Assembly: GCA_963662705.2 (NCBI GenBank)
Contig: OY759767.1
Coordinates: 4,216,001-4,280,000, forward strand
Source: JAPPHA01 sp963662705
Lineage (GTDB): Bacteria; Pseudomonadota; Alphaproteobacteria; Rhodobacterales; Rhodobacteraceae
Length of the DNA: 64,000 nucleotides
Reading direction: 5' to 3'
Below are positions 54,572-62,960 of this stretch, one piece after another. The notes under the pieces were generated by a model that was given only the letters and a program-made list of their open reading frames with translations, was not told the DNA's origin and searched no databases. Made by a program: the position numbers and the translations under genes. Position 1 is the first letter of the stretch. Each line of letters starts with the position of its first letter.

Positions 54572-56703
54572 CAGGAACATTCTTTTGTTCTGACTGAGTT
54601 GTGTGAGGTGATGGAGATTTTGCCTTGAGCCGGCATTCAAGCTGGATCCGGCCGTGACATTGTTTGTCATTTGTGTGGTCTGGGGAATGTTCGCTTGCCG
54701 TGGACGGCTGTCATGGCTCTGCCCGGGTCCGCTGATGGGGTTTTCGGGCCTGTCGGGCACAGGTGTTCGCACCGCGCCGCTCGACGGCGCGTCCGGGTGC
54801 TTTCTGCTCCAGGTTTGCGTCTGCGGGATTATGCGGTTGGCGCGATCAGGATCGCGTCGAGGGCCTCCTGCGCCCGTGCGGCATAATGGCGATTGGCCTC
54901 GGGCATGAAACGGAAGCGGCCGCCACAGCGCACGATGGCGATGGCCGCGTTGGTCAGGCAGGCGAGATTGCGTGGCATGTGCCGCACATACGCCCGGCAT
55001 CGGTCTTCGTCGTAGGTGAAGTCTCGAACGTAGTGGACCCGGTTCTCGATGTGCCAGTGGTTGCGCACCAGGGCCAGCAATTCCTCGGGTCCGGCACGCG
55101 CGGCGTCGAGCGAGGTCAGGCTCCAGATCACTTCGGTGCTGCGCTCGCCGGTCTTGATGACCTCACGCTCGCGCGTGATGCACAGTGCCTGCTGGCGTCC
55201 GTGGAGAGCGGCGTATCCGTCCCATTCGGCGCCGGAGAGGTCGACGACGGCACAGCGGCGTCGCTCGATCCGGCCATGGCCCTTGTCGATGGTTTCGTGC
55301 CAGGGCGCGTTGGTGAAGTCGATCGCCTTGAGCTCGTTGTGGATGGTTTCCTGGTTGTCCTTGATGGCGCTGAGCACATAATCGGCATCGCTCTCGAGCA
55401 GGTAACGCGCGGTCTCGTGCTGGGCATGCATCGCGTCGAGGGTGACGGTGCGCCCGGCGAGACCGAGCCCGCTGGTGAGTTTGCGCACGGCCGGGATTTC
55501 GTTGCTCCTGGCATCGACCTCGACCTGCTTGAGGACCAGTCCGGTCCCGTGCTCGACCGCGGCGACCATCATGCGCCGCCCGTCTTCGGTCTGCTTCGAG
55601 GCGCCCCGGATGTCCTTTCCGTCCATGGCCACGGGGGCATGGGCGTCGCCGTGCTGGGCGGTCCATTGGCTGATGGCGTTGTCCAGCGTGTCGGGCGGCA
55701 GCTGGGCGAGGATGGTGTGGAAGGTGGTGGTGGTCGGCGCGGTGTAGCGTTGCTTGCTCTCGCTCCAGAACGCGCCCACGGCCTCGAGTTGCTCCTGCGC
55801 GAGCAGGGCGGCGAACTGGGCGAAGGCGGTCACGCCCCGGTAGCCGGCAAGCCGGGCCGCGACCGCGATCGCCAGAATGGTCCTGAGCGGATAACGCTTG
55901 CCCCGGGCATGGCGGCACTCGGGCACGTCGCCCAGGCATTCGAACAGGCTGCGCAGCCGCGGCGTCGCCATCGGTTCGCCGTGTTGCCCGGCCCCCCAGT
56001 GTGGCGGTGTCTCGCTCCGGCCCAGCGCCTCTGTGGCGCCCTCTGTCAGTTCGTACACGAAGATCTCCTTGGGTTGGCCATGATGGCGCCAGCGCGCCGC
56101 GCCGCCGGGTTCGCGGGCAAAGCCGCGCGTGAAGCCCAGGGAGCGCCAGTTCGACGCGCGGTAGCAGGTCCCGGCAAAGAGCGCCGGGTCCACGAACGTC
56201 TCCGCCAGAAACACCGGAAAGCCGTGAACCGCCTGCATGTCCGCAGACAGCCGCCGCAGGCTCAGCCCCAGAACCCGCGAGGCCAGGTTGCGCACCCGTT
56301 CGGGCGTGAGGATGACGAAACGGGAATTGTTGGCGATCAGGTGCAGACGACGGAACTGCTGCTCGGACGTCCAGCCGATCCAGCGGTCGCGCGCAGCCAG
56401 CTTGAAGGCGCCGGATTGCCAGCCGATCAGTGCGAGCCAGGTCTCACCATGCACCGCGACATGGCGCAGGCCCTTGCCGAACACGCCATGGAACGACAGG
56501 TAATGGTGCTCCTCCACCAAACGGTCCCAACGCCGGTGCTCCCGATCACCCCAGGTCGGGCGCACCGAAACAGAACGCAAGTCAATCAACGAATCAGGGG
56601 CCGGCAGCGTCTCCATGACCCGCACTGTGCCATAGCGAAAACAGAATGGCCAGTACCTATATCAGGCCAAACCCATCACCTTGCGAACAAAAGAATAGCC
56701 CTG
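54572..56703 (-). mobile_element. ISAs1-family insertion sequence, copy 2, inside a receptor gene
   Basis: The same 2132-bp element as at 15630-17761, with ends CAGGAACATTCTTTTGTTC and, inward from the right, CAGGGCTATTCTTTTGTTC. The 10-bp duplication CACCGCCCGG is at 54562-54571 and 56704-56713. The last 113 bases of the element occur again at 58657-58769 because of the later IS1634-type insertion. Confidence 0.95.
54829..56625 (-). CDS. ISAs1-family transposase with DruA-like domain, copy 2
   Basis: A 598-residue protein nearly identical to the copy at 15887-17683, with only scattered substitutions (for example near residues 54, 113, 198-203 and 413). The DUF4338-like part and the DDE residues are retained. 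Both copies are therefore presumably active and moved recently. Confidence 0.9.
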   Translation of the reverse strand: MRVMETLPAPDSLIDLRSVSVRPTWGDREHRRWDRLVEEHHYLSFHGVFGKGLRHVAVHGETWLALIGWQSGAFKLAARDRWIGWTSEQQFRRLHLIANNSRFVILTPERVRNLASRVLGLSLRRLSADMQAVHGFPVFLAETFVDPALFAGTCYRASNWRSLGFTRGFAREPGGAARWRHHGQPKEIFVYELTEGATEALGRSETPPHWGAGQHGEPMATPRLRSLFECLGDVPECRHARGKRYPLRTILAIAVAARLAGYRGVTAFAQFAALLAQEQLEAVGAFWSESKQRYTAPTTTTFHTILAQLPPDTLDNAISQWTAQHGDAHAPVAMDGKDIRGASKQTEDGRRMMVAAVEHGTGLVLKQVEVDARSNEIPAVRKLTSGLGLAGRTVTLDAMHAQHETARYLLESDADYVLSAIKDNQETIHNELKAIDFTNAPWHETIDKGHGRIERRRCAVVDLSGAEWDGYAALHGRQQALCITREREVIKTGERSTEVIWSLTSLDAARAGPEELLALVRNHWHIENRVHYVRDFTYDEDRCRAYVRHMPRNLACLTNAAIAIVRCGGRFRFMPEANRHYAARAQEALDAILIAPTA

Positions 56704-56727
56704 CACCGCCCGGCATCCTGAACGCCC
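56591..56727. repeat. 137-bp direct repeat, left copy
   Basis: Perfect match to 58657-58793. It consists of the last 113 bases of the ISAs1 copy, the 10-bp ISAs1 duplication and 14 bases of the receptor gene. It abuts the left end of the IS1634-type element exactly and is read as its target duplication. Confidence 0.95.
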
Positions 56728-58656
56728 CTGACTTCGACGGTTTTTTTGCGTAACGCATTGATTTTAAATGTTTCACATTTTGGATTAGGCACTACATCCG
56801 GCGCCCGCGGGTGAGGTATGGGTCAGGATCGAGCCGATTTCGTCTCCGCGCCATCGGTACCCAGTCCGTAGGGGCGGGCCGAGGCATTCAGCCCGAGGGT
56901 GGCGTAGATGGCCTTGGCCTCCGCGCTCGGCCGCGAGGGAATGACATAGCGTTTGCCGGTCTCCGGATCGTGCAGCACCGAGCACTGCCGGTCGTTGAGC
57001 GCCTCGCGAATGACCCGTGGCGACATGGGCCGCTTCTGCAACGCCACTCGCCGGGCAAGATGGCGCACGCAGGCATAGGCCATGAAGGCAATGGCCAGAT
57101 GGGCACGGATGCGCCGGTCAGTCCAGTGGAACACCGGCCGCACCCGCAGGTCGTGTTTGGTAATGCGGAAACTCTCTTCAACCTGCCAGAGCTGACGGTA
57201 TCGATCGAAGAGGTCCTGTACGCCGATGCCCCTGAGATTGGTGACGACACCATGCAGCCCGTCCCAATGCTCGGCGGCACGGATCTTCTCCTCGTCCACC
57301 TCGAGACTGGAATCGCCGACAACCCGGACGTAGCGGTGATAGCCGCTCGTGCCGAGCAACTGCTTCGGCGTCGTGCTCTTGCCGAGGCGCCGGATCAGCT
57401 TCGCCACCGCCCGGCGCCGGTCATGGGCGTCCTTGCGGGCCCGTTTCGCACTCCATGACACCACCAGGCGGCGGCCACCGTGACGAAACACGCCGACCTT
57501 GAGCTCGCTGCCGGCAACCCCGCGGTAGCGGGAGGTCCTGAGAACGCGCGCAGTCAGGGCCTGCGGCAGGTTGCGCAACCGGGCACCGACAATGAAGCGG
57601 CAGTCCCGCGCCTCGAGAGCGGCCAGGTTGTCCTTGCTGAACATGCCCGCATCGGCGACGATCACCGCCCGCGCCGTCTCGGGATGCATCGTGCGCAGCG
57701 TCGGAATGAAACTGTCCCCCTCCCAGTTGTTGCCCGGGAAGACCTCGTAGCCCAGCGGCAGGCCGCCGCGTGTCACCGCCAGTGCCAGCAAGACCTGGAC
57801 CTCGCTGTGCTTGCCGTCCTTGCTGTAGCCGTAGGCCCGCAAGGTGTCGGCGCAGGTGGATTCGAAGAACAGCGTCGTGCAGTCGAACAGGACCAGGTCG
57901 ATCGGCTCGGGAAACAGCGAACGGGTGTAGGCGCCGATCCGGTCCCGCATCCCGGCAATGGCCGCCTCGTCGAGCCGGTCCATCATCCGGTAAACCTTCT
58001 CCAGCGGCACAAGCACGCCGAAATCCCGCTCCAGGCGCCGGACACTGGCCCGCTTGCTGTCGGGATTGGCGATCCGGGCCATCACCGTGTGATAGAGAAC
58101 CCGGTTCGACATCCGCTGGCGGCCCGCGGGGAGCACCAGGTCGAGGCCGAGTTCCCGGTAGATGCGGCCATAGACCTCGTGGATCCCGGTGATGATCCGA
58201 TGCTCCTCGCGCAGGCGGCTCAGATCCTCGACCGGGAGCCGTTTGCGCCTGCTGCTGCGCCCGGCCTCGATGGCCATCTCGGCCACCTGTTCGGGCGGGA
58301 ACAGGCCCGGGCGGCGCTTGTGCAGCATCCTGGCCTTGATGTGTTCGGCGAGTTGCCTGAGTGCGCTTTCCTCGTCGGCGTCCATGGCGACGCCGACGTG
58401 GCGGACGATGCGTTGTCGGACTTTCTTGCCCTCGCGGAAGGACTCGACGATCTGGACGGATTTCCTTGGTGAGTTCGGGGTTGTCTTGACGCGGATGAAC
58501 ATGGCGGGAGTATAGGGGAGCGCAGGGCGATTGTCAATGCTTCGGGGCTGCTAGGCACTACAACGGCCTTCTCGGGCGGCGACGGGAAAAAACGCGTTCA
58601 TTCAATGGCTTGGAGGACCCCGAAATCGCCAATCAAACCAAAACCGTCGAAGTCAG
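56728..58656 (-). mobile_element. IS1634-family insertion sequence (A) with 137-bp target duplication
   Basis: The element is 1929 bp. Left end CTGACTTCGACGGTTTTTT and right end, inward, CTGACTTCGACGGTTTTGG share a perfect 17-bp terminal inverted repeat. Both ends abut the 137-bp direct repeat with no extra base. IS1549 and IS1634 in this family are known for unusually long, variable duplications, which fits. It inserted after the ISAs1 copy, since the repeat includes ISAs1 sequence. Confidence 0.95.
56823..58502 (-). CDS. IS1634-family transposase (element A)
   Basis: A 559-residue transposase. The N-terminal part (RVKTTPNSPRKSVQIVESFR) is the usual family start; DDE residues lie in LVLFDCTTLFFES, VIVADAGMFSKDNL and VEESFRITKHDLRVRPVFHW. 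GLPLGYEVFPGNNWEGDSF and the HLAIAFMAYACVRH tail are typical of IS1634/IS1549 transposases. The frame is intact. Confidence 0.92.
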   Translation of the reverse strand: MFIRVKTTPNSPRKSVQIVESFREGKKVRQRIVRHVGVAMDADEESALRQLAEHIKARMLHKRRPGLFPPEQVAEMAIEAGRSSRRKRLPVEDLSRLREEHRIITGIHEVYGRIYRELGLDLVLPAGRQRMSNRVLYHTVMARIANPDSKRASVRRLERDFGVLVPLEKVYRMMDRLDEAAIAGMRDRIGAYTRSLFPEPIDLVLFDCTTLFFESTCADTLRAYGYSKDGKHSEVQVLLALAVTRGGLPLGYEVFPGNNWEGDSFIPTLRTMHPETARAVIVADAGMFSKDNLAALEARDCRFIVGARLRNLPQALTARVLRTSRYRGVAGSELKVGVFRHGGRRLVVSWSAKRARKDAHDRRRAVAKLIRRLGKSTTPKQLLGTSGYHRYVRVVGDSSLEVDEEKIRAAEHWDGLHGVVTNLRGIGVQDLFDRYRQLWQVEESFRITKHDLRVRPVFHWTDRRIRAHLAIAFMAYACVRHLARRVALQKRPMSPRVIREALNDRQCSVLHDPETGKRYVIPSRPSAEAKAIYATLGLNASARPYGLGTDGAETKSARS

Positions 58657-58793
58657 GAATCAGGGGCCGGCAGCGTCTCCATGACCCGCACTGTGCCATA
58701 GCGAAAACAGAATGGCCAGTACCTATATCAGGCCAAACCCATCACCTTGCGAACAAAAGAATAGCCCTGCACCGCCCGGCATCCTGAACGCCC
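58657..58793. repeat. 137-bp direct repeat, right copy
   Basis: Identical to 56591-56727. Its last 24 bases (58770-58793) are the original receptor sequence, so the receptor's 5' part continues directly from it. Confidence 0.95.
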
Positions 58794-60150
58794 TTCCATC
58801 CAGCGAGGCCTTGGCCCGAAGGTACTCGTTCCCCTCATCCAGGCTTGAGCGAAGCCTCGTGTCGCGGATCACCTGCTCGGATGCCTGAAGCGGGTTCGCG
58901 AAGTCGTAGGTACCGTCCTTGATGGCATCGGTGATCAGGCTCAAGCTCGTCAGGTTGGCGCCGGTTTCAACGGACCGGTCCCTGTAGTATTCGACATGCA
59001 CGTCGTAGCCGAGAGAATCGTCCAGCTTGCCCTCAACGCCGAAGGTGAATTCGTATTCTTCCAGGTCCGTGGTCCATTCCCGGTTGCCGTGCCCGACGAA
59101 GCGATGGAACAGCGTGACGGTGCCGGTGGCAGGGAATGCATAGCCCGACGGCGGATCGTGGACGGCGTTCAGCAGGTCCTGCTTGACGGCGTCCGAAAGG
59201 TCCGTCAGATCAATTCTGAACCTGTCGAGATTGGGGGCGCTGACACTGAAGGTCTCTCCTTGCGAAACGCGGGCCTCCACATAGACATCCGTGTCTTCGT
59301 CCAGGGGCTGGGTCACAGCGAGTTGCAGGCTCTCACGCGACACCTGGCTTCTGAGCCAGGAGATGTCGCCGGTGGGGAAGCCGCAGACCTCGCCGGAGGG
59401 AGGATACGACAGGAAGCCCGTGTATGTGGGCTCTTCGCAGTCGCCAAGGCCAAACCGGCCGCCAGCCTGTCCCCCCTGTCCCTCGGGGAGAACGACCGTA
59501 TTGCCGTACTGGGAGACGCCCTCTGTGTCGGTGAAGGATCCATCCGGCGTATACATGGTGCGGCTGAATGGCCGATCCCTGGCGCGAAGTTCGTCACGCC
59601 CGAAATGCATGGCGCCGATCGTCATATGGCCGCGTCCCAGCGCGCCGCCCCAGTGGAAGCTCCCGTTCCGCGAGTCCATGCCTTTCCGTGTGGGCAGGCC
59701 AACCCCGACGGAAGCCTCGAGACCCTCGAAATCGCTCCTGAGCACGATGTTGACCGTGCTGCCGATGCCGTACGAGCTTTGCCGGACCGGGCCTTCGTCC
59801 AGAATTTCGACGCGCTCAACGGCCGAGAGCGGGATCATCGAGAGGTATATCCCCGGTACCCGGCGCCCGTTGACAAGAAAGATTCCATTGCCGGTTCCCT
59901 GTCGTGCCCCGTATCGGCCGAAGATGTTGAAGTCATGCCGACTCGCCAGCAGTTCGGCGAGGTTCGCGGCGCCTGACATCTCCATGTCCTGGCGGTCGAT
60001 CACGACGACGACGCGCGCATCCGCCTCGTCCGAAAGCGGAACCAGGTATGCCGCAGCGGCAATCACCAGTGCCGCGGCGAGGCGGGGCGCCAACGGCATC
60101 CTGTGAACGAAAAAAGCAAGAAAAGAACAAAACGTACAAATTGTATGCAT
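58770..60150 (-). pseudogene. TonB-dependent receptor, 5' part
   Basis: About 460 residues: signal sequence, then the plug domain (VVVVIDRQDMEMSGAANLAELL, GNGIFLVNGRRVPGIYLSMIP, VERVEILDEGPVRQSSYGIGS, VNIVLRSDF) and the first barrel strands. The ATG at 60150 has GGAGG eight bases upstream; later ATGs are possible. Transcribed, it would end in IS sequence with a short tail (to 58723), giving a plug without a full barrel. Substrate unknown. Confidence 0.9.
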
Positions 60151-60639
60151 GCCAATGTCCTCCGCCCATGGCAATGTCTTCCTTCTGTACCAATACTAGA
60201 CCATGACACGTGACAACTGCAAGAGTTCGAGTGTGACGGCTTATGCCGATTGGCCGCCACGGCCACCTGTCCTTTCCAGTGAAGGAACTCGACCCATTTC
60301 CGGTTCTTGAAGCAGCAATTGATGGAGAGAGCGGCGTAGGCGCCCTTGACGCTTCAGCGACGACCAGGCAGGTTCGTACGCAACTCCACAATCTGCCGGC
60401 AGGCACTTTCAACCATACCGAATCCTCTTTGAAGACCCCGTCACCAATACCTGTCGTAGTGAATCCGCGCGCAGTTGGCAGTGAAACGGTCGATGCGTCT
60501 GGACACGGCTTTGCCTGCGTGGAGGTGGGGCATGAGTGCGGCAACGACCGCAACGACCTTTCCAGCCTTCAGATCCGCCTTGGTTGCTTCCTGCTGCTAC
60601 TTTCGTTCCGCCCGGTCCTGAATAAGCGTTCTCAAGGCG
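60151..60639. other. No recognisable gene
   Basis: Upstream region of the receptor gene and decayed sequence that may continue the IS5 relic. No promoter or regulatory site could be singled out. Confidence 0.35.
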
Positions 60640-60887
60640 GTGCCCCACGATCGCATTCATCAGGCCATCCCGGAAGTCGCCATTGCGCAATCGGTTAAAC
60701 GGATTGTCGCAGGTGGTGTAGAACCCGGAGCGCTCCGAGAGATCAGCCATAGGCCCCCGGAGCCAATTACCTGGAGGATCCCATTCAGCGTGTGCCGGGC
60801 GTCCACGCGGGAACGCCGCGCGGCTTGTTCGGCGGCAGGGGGGATCATGCTCCATTCAAATTCGGTCAGATCATGGCATCCCTTCAT
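60640..60887 (-). pseudogene. IS5-family transposase N-terminal fragment
   Basis: From the ATG at 60887 the frame MKGCHDLTEFEWSMIPPAAE, then RVDARHTLNGILQVIGSG, is the start of IS5 (IS427-type) transposases. The match continues one frame over as LSERSGFYTTCDNPFNRLRN. The DDE part is not recognisable. Confidence 0.8.
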
Positions 60888-61142
60888 CCATCTCCTGCCG
60901 ATCGGGCGTTTGAATCACGTATCCGACTGACGCAGATTTTCCGGATAGGTAATGCTCTGCAAGCTTCATGAACCGGATAGACAGCCTTGTGAATACAGGC
61001 CCCAAGCTGTTGATAATCTTGTCGCTTCGACCATGCCCGCCACGAGGTCCATCGCTGCTGCAAAACTCTCGTCTGCCTTGTCGCAGCGCGTCCCCACCGC
61101 TCGGAACTCCTTGAGTTTCGGAAAAGAATTCTCAACCTGGTG

Positions 61143-61766
61143 TCACGACCCTGACTTTTCACGGTCGTGACCCCGGGGCTCCTTGCGGTTCCTCGTCAAG
61201 GGAATCAAGGCCAGATCCGACGCGTCATCCGGTGCCTGGACATCAAGGAATTCCAGAATGTCGGACCATAACGAGTTTTTCAGCACCGGTTGCGGAAGGC
61301 ACCGACCCTCCAGGTCCAGCCGCGACTCCATCCGGGCGGCAAGTTCCGGAGTGCAGCAAATGACCTTGGGATCCTTGCAAAGCAAGGTCGCCTCCAGATC
61401 GCTCCAGTCGCCGTAACCCCATTGCACGGCGACATCTATGTCACCGCGCCTGAAACCCGGAGTCTCAACCATGGATGTCATTCGCAGGTCAGGCTGGGGC
61501 TGGAGCCCGCGAAAACCCGACAGCCGGGACGCCAGGCAGCGGGCCGCGAAACAAGGCGGGACGTTCAGGTTGATCCGGTCCCGACCCCTCTTCCTGGTGA
61601 CCCGGCGAACTCCCTCTGACAGTTCTTCGAACCCTGCCTCCACATACCTTGCAAGCAGAACGGCTGCCTCCGTGGACTCGACCGATCGGCCACGCCTTTC
61701 GAACAGCGTGACCTGCAACGTATCTTCCGACAGCTCGACCTGCCGGCCGACAGCCTGTGGCGTCAC
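61143..61766 (-). pseudogene. LysR-type regulator relic, copy 2
   Basis: A 207-codon frame with the end of the HTH domain (TPQAVGRQVELSEDTLQVTLFERRGRSV, then TEAAVLLARYVEAGFEEL) and a partial effector domain (DRINLNVPPCFA, VETPGFRRGDIDVAVQWGYGDW, SLWSDILEFLDVQAPDDAS). It lacks the first 30 residues of the HTH and the last 80 of the effector domain, so it cannot be functional. The middle is about nine-tenths identical to copy 1 at 52.1-52.5 kb. Confidence 0.8.
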
Positions 61767-61842
61767 ATCACCGAAAATTCATCGGCCGCATCTCGGATGG
61801 AGTTTCATGCACGTGCCCGAAGTGTCGAGGCAGCGGGTGAGC

Positions 61843-62835
61843 CTAGCGTTTGGCCAGGTCTGCCTGACGCTTGCGGGCGGCCCGGGACCTGATCTCGCGC
61901 GGGGTCAGTCCTTCGGACTTTTTCAGCGTCTTCGCCAGGTGTGCGCCATCGACAAATCCCGTCGCGTGGGCAATTTCGGTGACTGACCACATGGTCTGCG
62001 AGAGCAGATCGAGAGCCCTGTCGATCCGGATGGCCAGGTAGGCCCGGCTGCCGGATTTCCCGGTCGCCGCGATGAACAGCCTGTCCAACTGGCGCGTGGA
62101 CAGGCCGATCATGCCGGCAATCGCGGTTAGCGGCACGGGATCCGGGACATTGGCGTTCATGACGTCGATGGCCTGCGCGACCCTCGGATCCGCGGGGGGC
62201 GAAACCGCGAACTGCGATGGCGGCGGGGCGGACGGATGACGCGTGTGGTCCAGCAGGATCCCGGCGACCGCTCTCCGGGCAAGCCGTCGCCCGAAATGCC
62301 GTTCGACGAGCAGTGCCGCCAGGTCAGCGCCGACGGCCCCGCCAAGGGACGTGATCCTGTTGCCGTCCTCGACGATCAGCTGCCCCGAACGGAACCTGAC
62401 GGCTGGGAACTGCCGTCTCCACCCGGGCAAGGCCGCGGCGGCGGAGCAGGCCTCGCGGCCGTCGAGAAAACCGAACCGCGCCAGTGCCGCGACGCCGTTC
62501 CCGATCCCGACCAGCGGCACGTCCAGCCGGTCGGCCGACTGGATGTAGCGCTGAATGCTGTGCTCCGGCATGCCGAGCCGGTCACGATAGTCGCCGATGA
62601 TCGCCAGGTAGCTGAATTCCTCGGGCCAGAGTTGTGCGCTTTCGGTCGTCAGTGATCGTCCGCAGATCGAAACGGCCGGCCTGCCTGCCGGTGACATCAG
62701 GACGGACTGGCAGGAATCCCTGCCCAGCTGTTCGGTCGCGCACTGCAGGGTATCGGCAAGGGTCGCAACGCTGGAAAGCCGGTAGCCGGCCAGCAGCAGA
62801 ACGCCGACTGTCAGGGCTCTCGGTTCATATGCCAC
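61843..62835 (-). CDS. GlxA-type AraC-family transcriptional regulator
   Basis: A 330-residue protein. Residues about 8-175 are a DJ-1/PfpI-like (class I glutamine amidotransferase-like) domain that probably senses a ligand; residues about 220-318 hold two AraC helix-turn-helix motifs (LTAIAGMIGLSTRQLDRLF, then VTEIAHATGFVDGAHLAKTL). The start is a GTG at 62835. The gene is divergent from the solute-binding protein gene with 125 bases between, so it may control that transporter, as GlxA-like regulators of amine catabolism do. Confidence 0.9.
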   Translation of the reverse strand: MAYEPRALTVGVLLLAGYRLSSVATLADTLQCATEQLGRDSCQSVLMSPAGRPAVSICGRSLTTESAQLWPEEFSYLAIIGDYRDRLGMPEHSIQRYIQSADRLDVPLVGIGNGVAALARFGFLDGREACSAAAALPGWRRQFPAVRFRSGQLIVEDGNRITSLGGAVGADLAALLVERHFGRRLARRAVAGILLDHTRHPSAPPPSQFAVSPPADPRVAQAIDVMNANVPDPVPLTAIAGMIGLSTRQLDRLFIAATGKSGSRAYLAIRIDRALDLLSQTMWSVTEIAHATGFVDGAHLAKTLKKSEGLTPREIRSRAARKRQADLAKR

Positions 62836-62960
62836 GGGTATTTCACCGGTTTCAGGTGCCAGGTGTCCGAATATTACCTAATCATGTCTGCCATGCACAA
62901 GACGCCGCATGGGCAGACCTGCTATCCTGGAACCAACAGAAGACATGGGAGGACACCAAC

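Noticed and set aside
57480..58472. 330-codon plus-strand frame within IS1634 element A
   Set aside because: Antisense shadow of the transposase gene.
56591..58793. 137-bp repeats as recombination between two ISAs1 copies
   Set aside because: The repeat includes 14 bases of receptor sequence beyond the ISAs1 duplication and abuts the IS1634 inverted repeats exactly, so a target duplication explains it better.
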